A stretch of DNA of 38,763 bases, taken from assembly GCA_014360805.1 (NCBI GenBank), contig JACIWU010000022.1, positions 1-38,763 on the forward strand, written 5' to 3'. Shown here one piece after another: positions 16,410-24,287 of this stretch; position 1 is the first letter of the stretch, and the number at the start of each line of letters is the position of its first letter. A program made the translations under genes and the position numbers. Under the pieces are notes generated by a model. The model searched no databases. It had not been told where the DNA came from and saw only the letters and a program-made list of their open reading frames with translations. This DNA is from Chloroflexota bacterium. GTDB taxonomy: Bacteria > Chloroflexota > Anaerolineae > DTLA01.

Positions 16410-17735
16410 CTACAGGATGTCTTTCGTAAGAGTCGCCAGGAACTCGCGGTTGTTCTTCGTCTTCCGGAGCCGCTCCAGGATGGGCACGATGGCTTCCTCG
16501 CCGCCGCCGATGGCGGAGATCATGCGCCGCAGCGTCCATACCTTTTGGAGCGTCTCGCGGTCAAGGAGCAACTCCTCGCGCCGCGTGCCCGAACGCTCTA
16601 TGTCGAAGGCGGGGAAGATGCGGCGTTCGGCCAGTTTGCGGTTGAGGTGCAATTCCATGTTGCCCGTGCCCTTGAATTCCTCGTAGATGACGTCGTCCAT
16701 GCGGCTGCCGGTGTCCACCAGGCATGTGGCGATGATGGTCAGGCTGCCGCCTTCTTCTATGTTGCGCGCCGCGCCGAAGAAGTGCTTGGGCGGGTACAGG
16801 GCGCTGGGGTCCAGCCCACCCGACAGGGTGCGGCCGCTGGGCGGGACGACCAGGTTGTAGGCCCGCGACAGGCGCGTGATGCTGTCCAGCAGGATCACCA
16901 CATCGCGCTTGCTTTCCACCAGGCGCTTGGCCCGCGCCAGGGCCATCTCGGCCACCTTGGTGTGCTCTTCCACCGGGTCGTCAAAGGTGGAACTCACGAC
17001 CTCGGCTTCCACCGAACGGTCCATGTCGGTAACTTCCTCGGGGCGCTCGCCGATGAGGCACACCATCAGGTGCACCTCGCGGTGGTTGGCGCTGATAGCG
17101 TTGGCAATCTGCTTGAGGATGGTGGTCTTGCCGGCCTTGGGCGGCGAGACGATAAGCCCGCGCTGTCCTCGGCCAATGGGCGCCAGAAGGTTGATGAGAC
17201 GCGTGGCCAGGATGTCGGGCGTGGTCTCCAGGTTGAAGGCGCGGTTCGGGAAGATGGGGGTCAGCCGCTCAAAGTCCGGGCGGCGCTTGGCCGTCTCGGG
17301 GTCCAGGCCGTTGACCGCCTCCACGCGCAGGAGGCCGTAGTACTTCTCGGTGTCCTTGGGCGGGCGCACCTGGCCGATGACGAAGTCGCCCGTGCGCAGG
17401 CCAAATCGGCGTATCTGCGACTGGGACACATACACATCTTCGGGGCCAGGCAGCAGGTGGTCCGACCGCAGGAAGCCGATGCCATCCTGCACGATTTCCA
17501 GCACGCCGCCACCGAAGATGAGCCCCTGCTTCTCGGCGTTGGCGCGCAGCAGGCGGAACACCAGGTCCGTCTTCTTCAGGCGGCTGTAGCCCGAAATGCC
17601 CATGGCCCTGGCCATGTCCTGCAATTCGCCCAGCGTTTTCTCTTCCAGTTCCGCGATGTTCATCACGTTCCGGGCTGGCGGTGGCGTTGGGGTTTGTGCG
17701 ATTTGCTCGTTTTCTTCTGTCATTCGTTCTTCCAT
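16410..17735 (-). CDS. rho: Transcription termination factor Rho
   Basis: A 441-residue hexameric RNA helicase that ends transcription. An N-terminal Rho_N helical domain (about 27-65, [15 protein letters not shown]) precedes the cold-shock-like RNA-binding domain (about 70-150, with [18 protein letters not shown]) and the ATPase domain. The ATPase shows the Walker A loop PPKAGKTT, Walker [11 protein letters not shown] and the GGLDPSAL Q-loop region. Length is close to that of typical Rho proteins without large inserts. Two starts are possible: ATG 17735 (used here) or ATG 17723, which has GGAAG at better spacing. The promoter lies about 245 bases upstream, giving a long leader. Confidence 0.96.
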   Translation of the reverse strand: MEERMTEENEQIAQTPTPPPARNVMNIAELEEKTLGELQDMARAMGISGYSRLKKTDLVFRLLRANAEKQGLIFGGGVLEIVQDGIGFLRSDHLLPGPEDVYVSQSQIRRFGLRTGDFVIGQVRPPKDTEKYYGLLRVEAVNGLDPETAKRRPDFERLTPIFPNRAFNLETTPDILATRLINLLAPIGRGQRGLIVSPPKAGKTTILKQIANAISANHREVHLMVCLIGERPEEVTDMDRSVEAEVVSSTFDDPVEEHTKVAEMALARAKRLVESKRDVVILLDSITRLSRAYNLVVPPSGRTLSGGLDPSALYPPKHFFGAARNIEEGGSLTIIATCLVDTGSRMDDVIYEEFKGTGNMELHLNRKLAERRIFPAFDIERSGTRREELLLDRETLQKVWTLRRMISAIGGGEEAIVPILERLRKTKNNREFLATLTKDIL

Positions 17736-17975
17736 AATACACTTCTGTTTGGATTTGCGTTGCAGGTGCTCATGACCGTATGGAAGGGACATTGAGAGGA
17801 TCTGCGAGAGGGCACCTGAATCGCGCGATTATCTCTCTCCATATCTGGCAGTCCCACATGCGACTCGCCGAAACCTTGTCCCCACAAGGTTCTGCCGGCC
17901 TCGGGAGGTGGAACCTATGGGGACCAACGGATACGCCGCGCACCAAAACGACGAGGACCTGCCGGAGCCTTGACT
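17736..17975 (-). promoter_or_regulatory. Long untranslated leader of rho
   Basis: About 240 bases lie between the predicted promoter and the Rho start with no convincing gene on either strand. It contains a perfect 8-bp hairpin (AACCTTGT/ACAAGGTT, 17872-17891, 4-base loop). Rho controls its own synthesis through its leader in other bacteria, so this is a likely place for similar control. I recognise no known riboswitch. Confidence 0.5.
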
Positions 17976-17981
17976 AGGTAT

Positions 17982-18010
17982 AGTATATCACATTTCTTGT
18001 GATTAGTCAA
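17982..18010 (-). promoter_or_regulatory. Predicted promoter of rho
   Basis: Minus strand TTGACT (18005-18010), 17-base spacer, TATACT (17982-17987). The -35 overlaps the stop codon of glpX (18003-18005). Confidence 0.75.
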
Positions 18011-18989
18011 ATCGGATTTGGCTAATCTGCATCAGTTTGTCCCAGCGGTGGGTGGCCTCAATATACCGCGCCGTGCCCGACTTGGAGCGCATGGACAGGG
18101 AGTAGGTCTTGGCCCCATGGCCGAAGTAGCGCACCCCCTTGAGCAGTTCGCCGTCGGTGATGCCGGTGGCTGCGAAGAAGATGTTGTTGCCCGCCACCAG
18201 GTCGTCTATGGTGAGCACCTTGTCGGGGTCGCGGCCGTTTTCTACGGCCCAGCGGCGCTCCTCGTCGTTGCGCGGCCAGAGTCTGCACTGCATGTCGCCG
18301 CCGATGCACTTGAGGGCGCAGGCGGTGATGACCGCTTCGGGCGAGCCCCCCACGCCCATGAGCACATCCATGCCGGTGCCCTCGGTGGCCGCCATGAGGC
18401 CGCCCGAAATGTCGCCGTCGGTGATCAACTTGATGCGCGCGCCGCACGCCCGAATCTCGGCGATGAGTTTCTCGTGGCGCGGGCGGTCCAGCACCACGAC
18501 CGTCAGGTCGTCCACGTCCTTGCCTTTGGCCTTGGCGATGGCGCGCAGGTTGTCGGCCACGGGCGCGTTGATGTCAATGGCGCCCTTCGCCTCCGGGCCC
18601 ACGGCGATCTTGTCCATGTACACGATCTTGCCGGGCGCGTACATCGTCCCGCGCTCCGACAGCGCCACCACCGACAGCGACCCGGGCCTGCCCAGCGACA
18701 GCAGCCGCGTCCCGTCAATGGGGTCCACGGCGATGTCCACCTGGGGCGGCTCGCCGGTGCCCAGCCGCTCGCCGTTGTACAGCATGGGGGCCTCGTCCTT
18801 CTCCCCTTCGCCGATGACGATGACGCCATCCATCTGGATGGTGTTCAGGACCAGGCGCATGGCGTCCACGGCGGCCTGATCCGAGGCCTCCTTGTTGCCG
18901 CGCCCCATCCATCGGGCCGACGCCAGGGCAGCCGCCTCGGTTACGCGGACGAGTTCCATGGCGATGTTGCGATCGGGTACGGTGTTCAT
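18003..18989 (-). CDS. glpX: Fructose-1,6-bisphosphatase class II
   Basis: 328 residues. Removes the 1-phosphate of fructose-1,6-bisphosphate in gluconeogenesis. The metal/substrate motifs of the GlpX family are present: GEGEKDEAPML (near 60), VDPIDGTRL (near 87) and GVGGSPEAV (near 205). Length matches the family. The ATG at 18989 directly follows a strong AGGAGGAAC site; a longer reading upstream is not supported. It is transcribed in the same direction as rho, but a separate rho promoter overlaps its stop codon. Confidence 0.94.
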   Translation of the reverse strand: MNTVPDRNIAMELVRVTEAAALASARWMGRGNKEASDQAAVDAMRLVLNTIQMDGVIVIGEGEKDEAPMLYNGERLGTGEPPQVDIAVDPIDGTRLLSLGRPGSLSVVALSERGTMYAPGKIVYMDKIAVGPEAKGAIDINAPVADNLRAIAKAKGKDVDDLTVVVLDRPRHEKLIAEIRACGARIKLITDGDISGGLMAATEGTGMDVLMGVGGSPEAVITACALKCIGGDMQCRLWPRNDEERRWAVENGRDPDKVLTIDDLVAGNNIFFAATGITDGELLKGVRYFGHGAKTYSLSMRSKSGTARYIEATHRWDKLMQISQIRFD

Positions 18990-19135
18990 GGGTTCCTCCT
19001 CAACAGAATATGAACACGTTGTCGGGCCCAACCCGGTGCTCGCCCCGCTAAAGCCGACAACGCGGAGAAAAGCCCACGGGAACGAGGCAGCGCGGCCGAA
19101 TGCCGCCCGCCGACTGCGCAGCGCCCACCCGCCGG

Positions 19136-19165
19136 TTGACGTCCACGGCGGGCCGATGCTACAAT
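19136..19165 (+). promoter_or_regulatory. Predicted promoter of the membrane protein gene
   Basis: TTGACG (19136-19141), 18-base spacer, TACAAT (19160-19165). The start codon lies about 30 bases beyond the expected transcription start, behind GGAGGAGACGC. Confidence 0.65.
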
Positions 19166-19201
19166 CCCCACGCAGCGCCCAACCCGCACCGGAGGAGACG
19201 C

Positions 19202-19876
19202 ATGGATGTGTATCGGCTCCTGGAGCAGGTCTTCCGCGACCGCAAGGCCTTCTACTCGGATGTGCAAAAAGGCGTGAACCCCGTGCGCCACAGTTTGTGG
19301 GCTGCCGTAGCGTGGGCCGCGGCCTTGGCCATCTTCGGCGCGGTCATGGGTGTGCCTGGCGGAGTATACTACATGCTGGCCTCGGCAATCAAATTGCCCC
19401 TGCTTGTGGCGGTGGTAACCCTGGCCACACTGCCCCTCTTCCATTTCTTCGCGCTCTACTCCGGCGTCACGCTGACCGTGTACCAGACGCTCCTGTTGAT
19501 GAGCGGGATGCTGGTCATCGTGTCGGTGCTGGCACTGGCGTTCGCGCCGGCGCTGCTGGCGCTGTGGATTTCGGTCGGGCACTACGGGCTGTACAAGGTC
19601 GCCTGCGCGGCGGCGCTGGGGCTGTGCGCCACGCTGGGCATCCTGTTCGCCAAGCAGGGGCTGGATAGGATGGGCAAGGCCCCATCGCGCGCACGGGACA
19701 CGCTGTTCTGGGTGTGGGCAGCGGTGTACGCGCTGGTGGGCGGGCAGGTATCCTGGCTCGCGCGCCCGTTCATCGGCTCGCCCAACGCGCCCTTCCAGTT
19801 CCTCCGCGGCGCGGGCGGCAGCCTGTACCAAGAACTGGCGCGCTCCGCGTGGCAACTGCTCTTGTCCCTATTCTGA
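19202..19876 (+). CDS. Integral membrane protein, Yip1-like, function unknown
   Basis: 224 residues. A short soluble N-terminus (MDVYRLLEQVFRDRKAFYSDVQ) is followed by about five or six hydrophobic helices between residues 30 and 215. The pattern of a charged head, a VMG turn after the first helix and a run of helices resembles a family of bacterial membrane proteins found in cyanobacteria and Chloroflexota, sometimes mislabelled as actin-binding. No catalytic motif is visible. The ATG follows GGAGGAGACGC at good spacing and has its own promoter. It stands alone between glpX (divergent) and a repeat array (downstream). Confidence 0.75.
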   Translation: MDVYRLLEQVFRDRKAFYSDVQKGVNPVRHSLWAAVAWAAALAIFGAVMGVPGGVYYMLASAIKLPLLVAVVTLATLPLFHFFALYSGVTLTVYQTLLLMSGMLVIVSVLALAFAPALLALWISVGHYGLYKVACAAALGLCATLGILFAKQGLDRMGKAPSRARDTLFWVWAAVYALVGGQVSWLARPFIGSPNAPFQFLRGAGGSLYQELARSAWQLLLSLF

Positions 19877-19885
19877 CCTCTGCTA

Positions 19886-20142
19886 TTCCACCCGCCAGTC
19901 GTAGGGCGGGTTTCCATACCCGCCAATACGCAGAGCAGGTTTCCATACACGCCCGAGGCGCAGGCGGCGGCTAGGGATAGCCGCCCTACTGTTCCACCCG
20001 CCATTCGTAGGGCGGGTTTCCATACCCGCCACTATGCAGGGCAGGTTCCCACACCTGCCCGAGGCGCAGGCGGCGGCTAGGGATAGCCGCCCTACTGTTC
20101 CACCCGCCAGTCGTAGGGCGGGTTTCCATACCCGCCCAGCGG
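19886..20142. repeat. 106-bp tandem repeat, about 2.4 copies
   Basis: Three units start at 19886, 19992 and 20098, an exact period of 106 bases; the last is cut short. Each unit begins TTCCACCCGCC and contains the palindrome GGCGGGT-TTCCAT-ACCCGCC, plus further stems built on GGCGGCTAGGGATAGCCGCC. It fills the gap between the membrane protein gene and the convergent HExxH protein gene. The first two full units are nearly identical. Related GTAGGGCGG-TTTCCATA units appear again at 22110-22265. Confidence 0.9.
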
Positions 20143-20152
20143 CCCTACACCT

Positions 20153-21982
20153 CTATTCTGACGCCTGCTGTTCCACACGCAGCGTGTAGGCCGCAGCCTG
20201 GGATGTGTACGGCGTGAGCGACGCCACGATGAGCGTAAGCCCGCCGGCGGCGTCCAGGGTTGCCTGCGCCGTCCCGTCCGACGCCACATCTATCGGCACA
20301 ACCCGCGGCGGGTCGCCGTGGAGCACCGCCGTAACCTGATACCGCGCGGCGATGCGGTTCTCCACCCGCGCGAACCCGCGCGCTTCCCATCCGTTGTCGG
20401 TCTCGCCCTCGTCGCGCCAGTGGATTTCGGGTATCTCCAGGGCGCGCAGCCACAGGCCGTCCAGGTTGATGGCATCGTCGGTAAGGCACTCAAAGCGCAG
20501 CAGCACCTTGCGCCCCGCGAAGGGCGTCAGCGAGTAGGTTTCGTCCACCCACACGGGGGCCGCGCCTCCACCCGAGTTGCCCGTGTACCCCGGCCCGACG
20601 AGGCCGGTTTCGGGCGCTATGGGCCGGGTGTGCGCGCCGGCTAGCGGCTGCCACGTGGCCCCGCCGTCGGTGGAAACCAGCGCGAGCGCGAAATCCCAGT
20701 TCTCCTCCAGCGCGTACGCCATGGAAACGCGCAAGGTCGCCGCGGTTACGCCGGTCAGGTCTATCGCGCGCGTGAGGGTCGTGTCCTTGTTGTCGCCGCG
20801 GTTGGACCACCAGAGGCGATCCCCGTCCGATGCGGGAAGGGGCGACAGGCCCACGCTCGCCTGGCCGGCGAATTCCACGCGCACGGTCCCGGCGGGCGAC
20901 ACGGAGATGTAGTCCACGCCGAACGGAGACACGGCATCGGCGATGACCGCCGGTAACGCCGCGATAGCCCGGGCGGATGGCCTCGGCAGCGGAGACGGCC
21001 CGTAGTCGCCGCGCAGGTTGGCGACGGTCCAGTCGCGGAACAGCGAAGCGAAGTCGGCCCCTCGGCGTCCCAGCGCCCGCTCCAGTCCGTCCAGGCCGTT
21101 GGCCGGCTCGCGGGCCAGGTCGCGGATGAGGCCCTCGCCGTAGCGGTGGAGCAGATACTCCATGAGCAGGTAGGTGCCGCCGTAGTGAGGGCCGGCGTTG
21201 GCGGTGCGCGGCGGCCAGTACGCCAGCGGGATGTCGCTCGCGCTCAAATAGGCCGCGTAACTGTCCACCGGCAGTCCGGCCAGCCGGGTGGCCAGTTGCG
21301 ACAGGCCCTCGTTGACCCACGTCTCCTCGTCGGGGTCGCTGCGCCAGTGGAGCACGTGCTGGAACTCGTGGGCCAGGAGCGCGTCGTACCCCTCGGTGCC
21401 AGGGATGGCGGCCTGCAGGTTCACGAAGATGACGTCTTTCTCGTTGCTCCGCGGCGCAACGGCGCGGGGGTACTCGTCCTGGCTGAAGAAGTACGCGCCT
21501 GTGTTGGGCACCAGACCGTTGAACACGTGCAGGGGCCGGTTCCCGTCCGCGCCTGTGGTCGTCTCGTCGCCGAAGATCGCGCGCAGGGTTGGAAACGTCG
21601 TTTCGCCGAAGCGGCAGGCCGACGCTTCCAGACCCTCCGTGGGGATAGCGAAGCCGTCCTCCACCCACATGTACAGGTCAGGCGTCGCGGACTGGAGCGT
21701 CGCGGTGGCCTGGCGGTAGGCGTTCAGCAGCGTGTCGCTGACCCAGAACGCGGCGCGGTCGCCGACGTGGTAATCCTGCGGCGGGGGCGTGGCGTCGGGG
21801 ACGGCCCTGCCCAGCCGACGCGCCACCTGCACGGGGTCGCGGGCAGGCGGCTGGGCGCGGGCCAGGACTTGCTCCGTGGCGAGCGCGGGCGCGGCGGTGG
21901 GCGTGGGCGCAGGATTCCGGCACGCCGCGCACACGGCGGCGAGGATCGCGATCGCCAGAAACACGCGGAAGGGTCGGGTCAA
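20153..21982 (-). CDS. Secreted HExxH metallopeptidase-like lipoprotein
   Basis: About 609 residues. A hydrophobic signal (5-20) ends at Cys21, a probable lipid-anchored cysteine, though the lipobox is not ideal. The zinc site is His205-Glu206-x2-His209 (HEFQH) with a downstream NEG motif giving Glu225 as third ligand. This arrangement resembles M6/immune-inhibitor-A and other gluzincin peptidases. The second half (about 330-600) looks like beta-sandwich domains, including a MAM/jelly-roll-like stretch and a terminal all-beta segment. A TTG start at 21982 is chosen: the predicted promoter at 22037-22065 excludes the earlier ATG at 22036, and GGGAG lies 8 bases upstream. Substrate is unknown. 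Confidence 0.75.
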   Translation of the reverse strand: MTRPFRVFLAIAILAAVCAACRNPAPTPTAAPALATEQVLARAQPPARDPVQVARRLGRAVPDATPPPQDYHVGDRAAFWVSDTLLNAYRQATATLQSATPDLYMWVEDGFAIPTEGLEASACRFGETTFPTLRAIFGDETTTGADGNRPLHVFNGLVPNTGAYFFSQDEYPRAVAPRSNEKDVIFVNLQAAIPGTEGYDALLAHEFQHVLHWRSDPDEETWVNEGLSQLATRLAGLPVDSYAAYLSASDIPLAYWPPRTANAGPHYGGTYLLMEYLLHRYGEGLIRDLAREPANGLDGLERALGRRGADFASLFRDWTVANLRGDYGPSPLPRPSARAIAALPAVIADAVSPFGVDYISVSPAGTVRVEFAGQASVGLSPLPASDGDRLWWSNRGDNKDTTLTRAIDLTGVTAATLRVSMAYALEENWDFALALVSTDGGATWQPLAGAHTRPIAPETGLVGPGYTGNSGGGAAPVWVDETYSLTPFAGRKVLLRFECLTDDAINLDGLWLRALEIPEIHWRDEGETDNGWEARGFARVENRIAARYQVTAVLHGDPPRVVPIDVASDGTAQATLDAAGGLTLIVASLTPYTSQAAAYTLRVEQQASE

Positions 21983-22036
21983 CGGCTGCACTCCCAGGGT
22001 CAGGTCTGTCGGCCCTCGCGCATCGGGCCGCTGCAT

Positions 22037-22065
22037 ACTATAGCCCATGGGGGCGTTTGGGGCAA
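22037..22065 (-). promoter_or_regulatory. Predicted promoter of the HExxH protein gene
   Basis: Minus strand TTGCCC (22060-22065), 17-base spacer, TATAGT (22037-22042). An in-frame ATG follows the -10 immediately and so cannot be translated from this transcript, which supports a later start. Confidence 0.55.
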
Positions 22066-22109
22066 GCGGATGGAAGCCCCGCTCGCAGTGGCCGGTGGCA
22101 CCATGCCAA

Positions 22110-22265
22110 CACACGTAGGGCGGCTTTCCATAGACGCCGGCATTGTAACCACGAATAACGCGAATCCACGCGAATAGAATAAATAATGTAGACATGCAGA
22201 GCGGCCTCCCATAGCCGACGGCGTTGTAACCGCGAATAACGCGGATCCACGCGAATGGAATACAG
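22110..22265. repeat. 81-bp tandem duplication containing repeat B
   Basis: Two diverged units with a period of 81 bases. Each holds a GGCGG-TTTCCATAG-like part, then TTGTAACC-CGAATAACGCG-ATCCACGCGAAT-GAATA. The second part is repeat B in inverted orientation; the first part resembles the 106-bp repeat on the other side of the HExxH gene. Together with repeat A it fills the gap between that gene and the RNA unit. No gene is visible. Confidence 0.8.
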
Positions 22266-22274
22266 ACCCCAAGG

Positions 22275-22363
22275 TTCGGTTCCGGCTTGTGTTGGCGACC
22301 AAGGTGCGGCGCACTTTCGGAAGTGCGTCGCACCTGGCCCATGGCGCGGCCAACAAACTTTGG
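22275..22363 (-). repeat. Dispersed intergenic repeat A, copy 2 (inverted)
   Basis: The reverse complement of this block begins CCAAAGTTTGTTGGCCGCGC and ends GGAACCGAA, like the copy at 2347-2436, with a similar length (89 versus 90 bases) and shared internal segments. Repeat B again follows at its GGAACCGAA end. Confidence 0.75.
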
Positions 22364-22386
22364 AGCGTGTCTGCCGCCGCGGGGGC

Positions 22387-22415
22387 TTGCATTTTTTCGG
22401 GAAGTCTGCTATAAT
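22387..22415 (+). promoter_or_regulatory. Predicted strong promoter of a folded transcript
   Basis: TTGCAT (22387-22392), 17-base spacer, TATAAT (22410-22415) with TGC before the -10. It points toward the selenium genes. The next 370 bases contain no long gene. Confidence 0.75.
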
Positions 22416-22421
22416 CTTCAC

Positions 22422-22633
22422 AGACTTGGGTAGGCCATTCGGACCACTCGGGTAAGGAGAACGAAAGTGTACAAGGTGGTTCGTCGCCGCACATGAGCGA
22501 TGGCCCTGGGTGCCAGTTGGCGCCCAGCAGTTGGCCGTCACGCGCTGGGGTGCGGCGTCGGGCCCGCACCCTAGGCAACTCCTAGCCGCGACCTCCTGGG
22601 GCCGCTGCCGGCGCGTGATGGCAGCGGTTTTCT
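22422..22633 (+). ncRNA. Putative structured RNA or attenuated leader upstream of the selenium genes
   Basis: About 212 bases between a strong promoter and an intrinsic terminator, with a series of pairings. GGACCACT (22441-22448) pairs with AGGTGGTTC (22474-22482), allowing G-U pairs. GATGGCC (22499-22505) pairs with GGCCGTC (22533-22539), enclosing CTGGGTGCC/GGCGCCCAG (22506-22527). GGGTGCGG (22548-22555) pairs with CCGCACCC (22564-22571), and CTAGG/CCTAG lies at 22571-22585. A nine-codon reading (GTG 22467 to TGA 22496, MYKVVRRRT) has AAGGAG at ideal spacing and lies in the first stem. It could be a free small RNA or a leader controlling the genes after 22694. I match it to no known family. 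Confidence 0.55.
22602..22633 (+). terminator. Intrinsic terminator of the folded transcript
   Basis: A perfect 8-bp stem, CCGCTGCC (22602-22609)/GGCAGCGG (22620-22627), is followed by TTTTCTGTT. It lies 157 bases before the desulfurase-like gene, so it either ends a small RNA or acts as an attenuator. Confidence 0.8.
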
Positions 22634-22693
22634 GTTGCCCACAGCGGGAACACCCGCCCGCCAGGAGATTATGTCGACAGGAGGTATTGCGCC

Positions 22694-22783
22694 ATGGCCC
22701 ACCATCTGCCTCGCGCCTTCCCCTCGCGATGGCGTATTGCCTTAGCACGGGCTGACATCGGCCTGCCAACCCGCATGGTTTGA
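22694..22783 (+). CDS. Possible 29-residue small protein or leader peptide
   Basis: ATG 22694 to TGA 22783 encodes MAHHLPRAFPSRWRIALARA and nine further residues. An AGGAGGT site lies 8 bases upstream, and the frame ends 6 bases before the next gene. The peptide is basic and has no recognised family. A second overlapping small frame (from ATG 22670, behind CAGGAG) is also open. It may be a translated leader coupling translation to the next gene, or chance. Confidence 0.3.
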   Translation: MAHHLPRAFPSRWRIALARADIGLPTRMV

Positions 22784-22789
22784 AACGTC

Positions 22790-23956
22790 ATGAGCGGCAT
22801 CATCTACTTTGACAATGCCGCAACCTCATGGCCCAAGCCGCCAGAGGTTCTGGAGGCCATGACGCGCTTCCTGCGCGATGTGGGCGCCAACCCGGGCCGT
22901 TCGGGCCATCGGACGGCGGTGGAGGCCGGGCGGATTGTGTACGCGGCGCGCGAGGCGGTGTGCGAACTGGTGAACGCGCCCGACCCGCTGCGCGTGGCGT
23001 TCGCCGCCAACGTTACCCAGGCGCTGAACATGGCCATGCGGGGGCTGTTGCGCCCCGGCGACCACGTCATCACCAGTTCCATGGAGCACAACTCGGTCAT
23101 GCGCCCGCTGCGCGCGCTGGAGTGCGAGGGCGTGCAACTCACGGTGGTGCGATGCTCGCCCGAAGGGTTCCTGAACCCCGCCGACGTGGAGGCGGCCATC
23201 CGCCCGAATACCCGCATGATCGTGCTGAATCATGCGTCCAACGTGGCGGGGACGCTGCTGCCGGTGCGCGAGGCAGGCCGCATCGCCCGCGAGCGCGGCC
23301 TGCTCCTCCTGGTGGACGCGGCGCAGACGGCGGGGGCCTATCCCATTGACGTGCAGGCCGACGGGATAGACCTGCTGGCCTTCACCGGCCACAAGTCGCT
23401 GTTGGGGCCGATGGGCACGGGCGGGCTGGTGGTGGGGCCGCGGGTGGACGTGTCGCGCATGGAGCCGCTCATCCGCGGGGGCACGGGGAGCCGCTCGGAA
23501 CGCGAGGAGCAGCCCGACTTTCTGCCCGACATGCTGGAGAGCGGCACGCCCAACGCCGTGGGGATTGCGGGGCTGGACGCGGGCATCCGCTGGGTGTTGG
23601 CGCGGGGCGTGGACGCCATCCGCGCCCACGAGAGGACGCTGGCGCAGCGGGCGATAGACGGCCTGCGGGCCATCCCCGGCGTTACGGTGTACGGCCCACT
23701 GGACGCGGCGCGGCAGACGGCGACCGTCTCGTTCAACATCGCCGGCATGGAGCCATCAGAAGTGGGCCTGCGCCTGGACGAGGAGCACGGCATCCTGTGC
23801 CGCGTGGGGCTGCACTGCGCGCCGGCGGCGCACAGGACGCTGGGCACCTTTCCGGCGGGGACGGTGCGGTTTGGCATGGGCGTGTTCAGCACGACAGAGG
23901 AAGTGGACGCGGCCGTGGCGGCGGTGGCAAGCCTGGCGCGGGAGGCGCGGCGATGA
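22790..23956 (+). CDS. Class V aminotransferase, cysteine desulfurase/selenocysteine lyase-like
   Basis: A 388-residue PLP enzyme. Family features are IYFDNAATSWPKP at the N-terminus, VDAAQTAGA (175-183), PLP lysine Lys202 in FTGHKSLLGP and active-site Cys343 in GLHCAP. It belongs to the SufS/CsdB-like group often found beside selD and DUF3343 genes in selenium-using bacteria, where it is thought to deliver sulfur or selenium from (seleno)cysteine. Length is typical. It overlaps the DUF3343 gene by four bases (ATGA), so the two are translationally coupled. The exact substrate, cysteine or selenocysteine, cannot be told from sequence alone. Confidence 0.9.
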   Translation: MSGIIYFDNAATSWPKPPEVLEAMTRFLRDVGANPGRSGHRTAVEAGRIVYAAREAVCELVNAPDPLRVAFAANVTQALNMAMRGLLRPGDHVITSSMEHNSVMRPLRALECEGVQLTVVRCSPEGFLNPADVEAAIRPNTRMIVLNHASNVAGTLLPVREAGRIARERGLLLLVDAAQTAGAYPIDVQADGIDLLAFTGHKSLLGPMGTGGLVVGPRVDVSRMEPLIRGGTGSRSEREEQPDFLPDMLESGTPNAVGIAGLDAGIRWVLARGVDAIRAHERTLAQRAIDGLRAIPGVTVYGPLDAARQTATVSFNIAGMEPSEVGLRLDEEHGILCRVGLHCAPAAHRTLGTFPAGTVRFGMGVFSTTEEVDAAVAAVASLAREARR

Positions 23957-24177
23957 GCGAAGCCTACGCCGTGATCCTGGTGCACAGCACCAGCCACGCC
24001 ATCCGCGCCGAGAAGGTCTTGCAGGCCGCCGGCATCGCGTGCAAGATGATTCCGGTGCCGCGACACATCAGTTCGGATTGCGGCGTGTGCGTGCGGGTGA
24101 GCCGCATTGACGCGGAGGCTGCCCGCCGCACGCTGGAGGCCGTGGGGATGGAGATAGACGACATCCGCGACGTGTAG
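23953..24177 (+). CDS. DUF3343 protein, putative selenium/sulfur carrier
   Basis: 74 residues: a small alpha/beta protein with Cys30 (GIACKMIPVP) and the family signature SSDCGVCVR (Cys43, Cys46). DUF3343 proteins occur next to selenium genes and are considered candidate carriers of selenium or sulfur. The function is not proven. The start overlaps the desulfurase stop, and selD begins 110 bases later, so the three form a coherent selenium block. Confidence 0.85.
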   Translation: MSEAYAVILVHSTSHAIRAEKVLQAAGIACKMIPVPRHISSDCGVCVRVSRIDAEAARRTLEAVGMEIDDIRDV

Positions 24178-24198
24178 CGAATCGTACACCTCGCGGGG

Positions 24199-24228
24199 TG
24201 GACAAAACGGCCATCGGCGGCGTACAAT
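24199..24228 (+). promoter_or_regulatory. Weak predicted promoter of selD
   Basis: TGGACA (24199-24204), 18-base spacer, TACAAT (24223-24228). It would give selD expression independent of the upstream pair; readthrough from them is equally possible. Confidence 0.4.
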
Positions 24229-24287
24229 GTGCTGCGGGGAGCGTTTTCCCACAAGCCTCGCCGCACGTTCTGAGTAGGAGACCGAAC

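Noticed and set aside
19886-20142. CRISPR array
   Set aside because: Units are 106 bases, nearly identical throughout with no unique spacers, and no cas genes are present.
22460-22495. T-box element, because AAGGTGGTTCGTCGCC resembles AGGGTGGTACCGCG
   Set aside because: Only about 50 bases lie between promoter and this motif, too short for Stem I with a specifier loop, and the downstream genes are not tRNA-related.
22480-22640. tRNA-Sec (selC) in the folded RNA region
   Set aside because: No TTCAA-type anticodon loop, no T-arm sequence and no long acceptor stem could be found.
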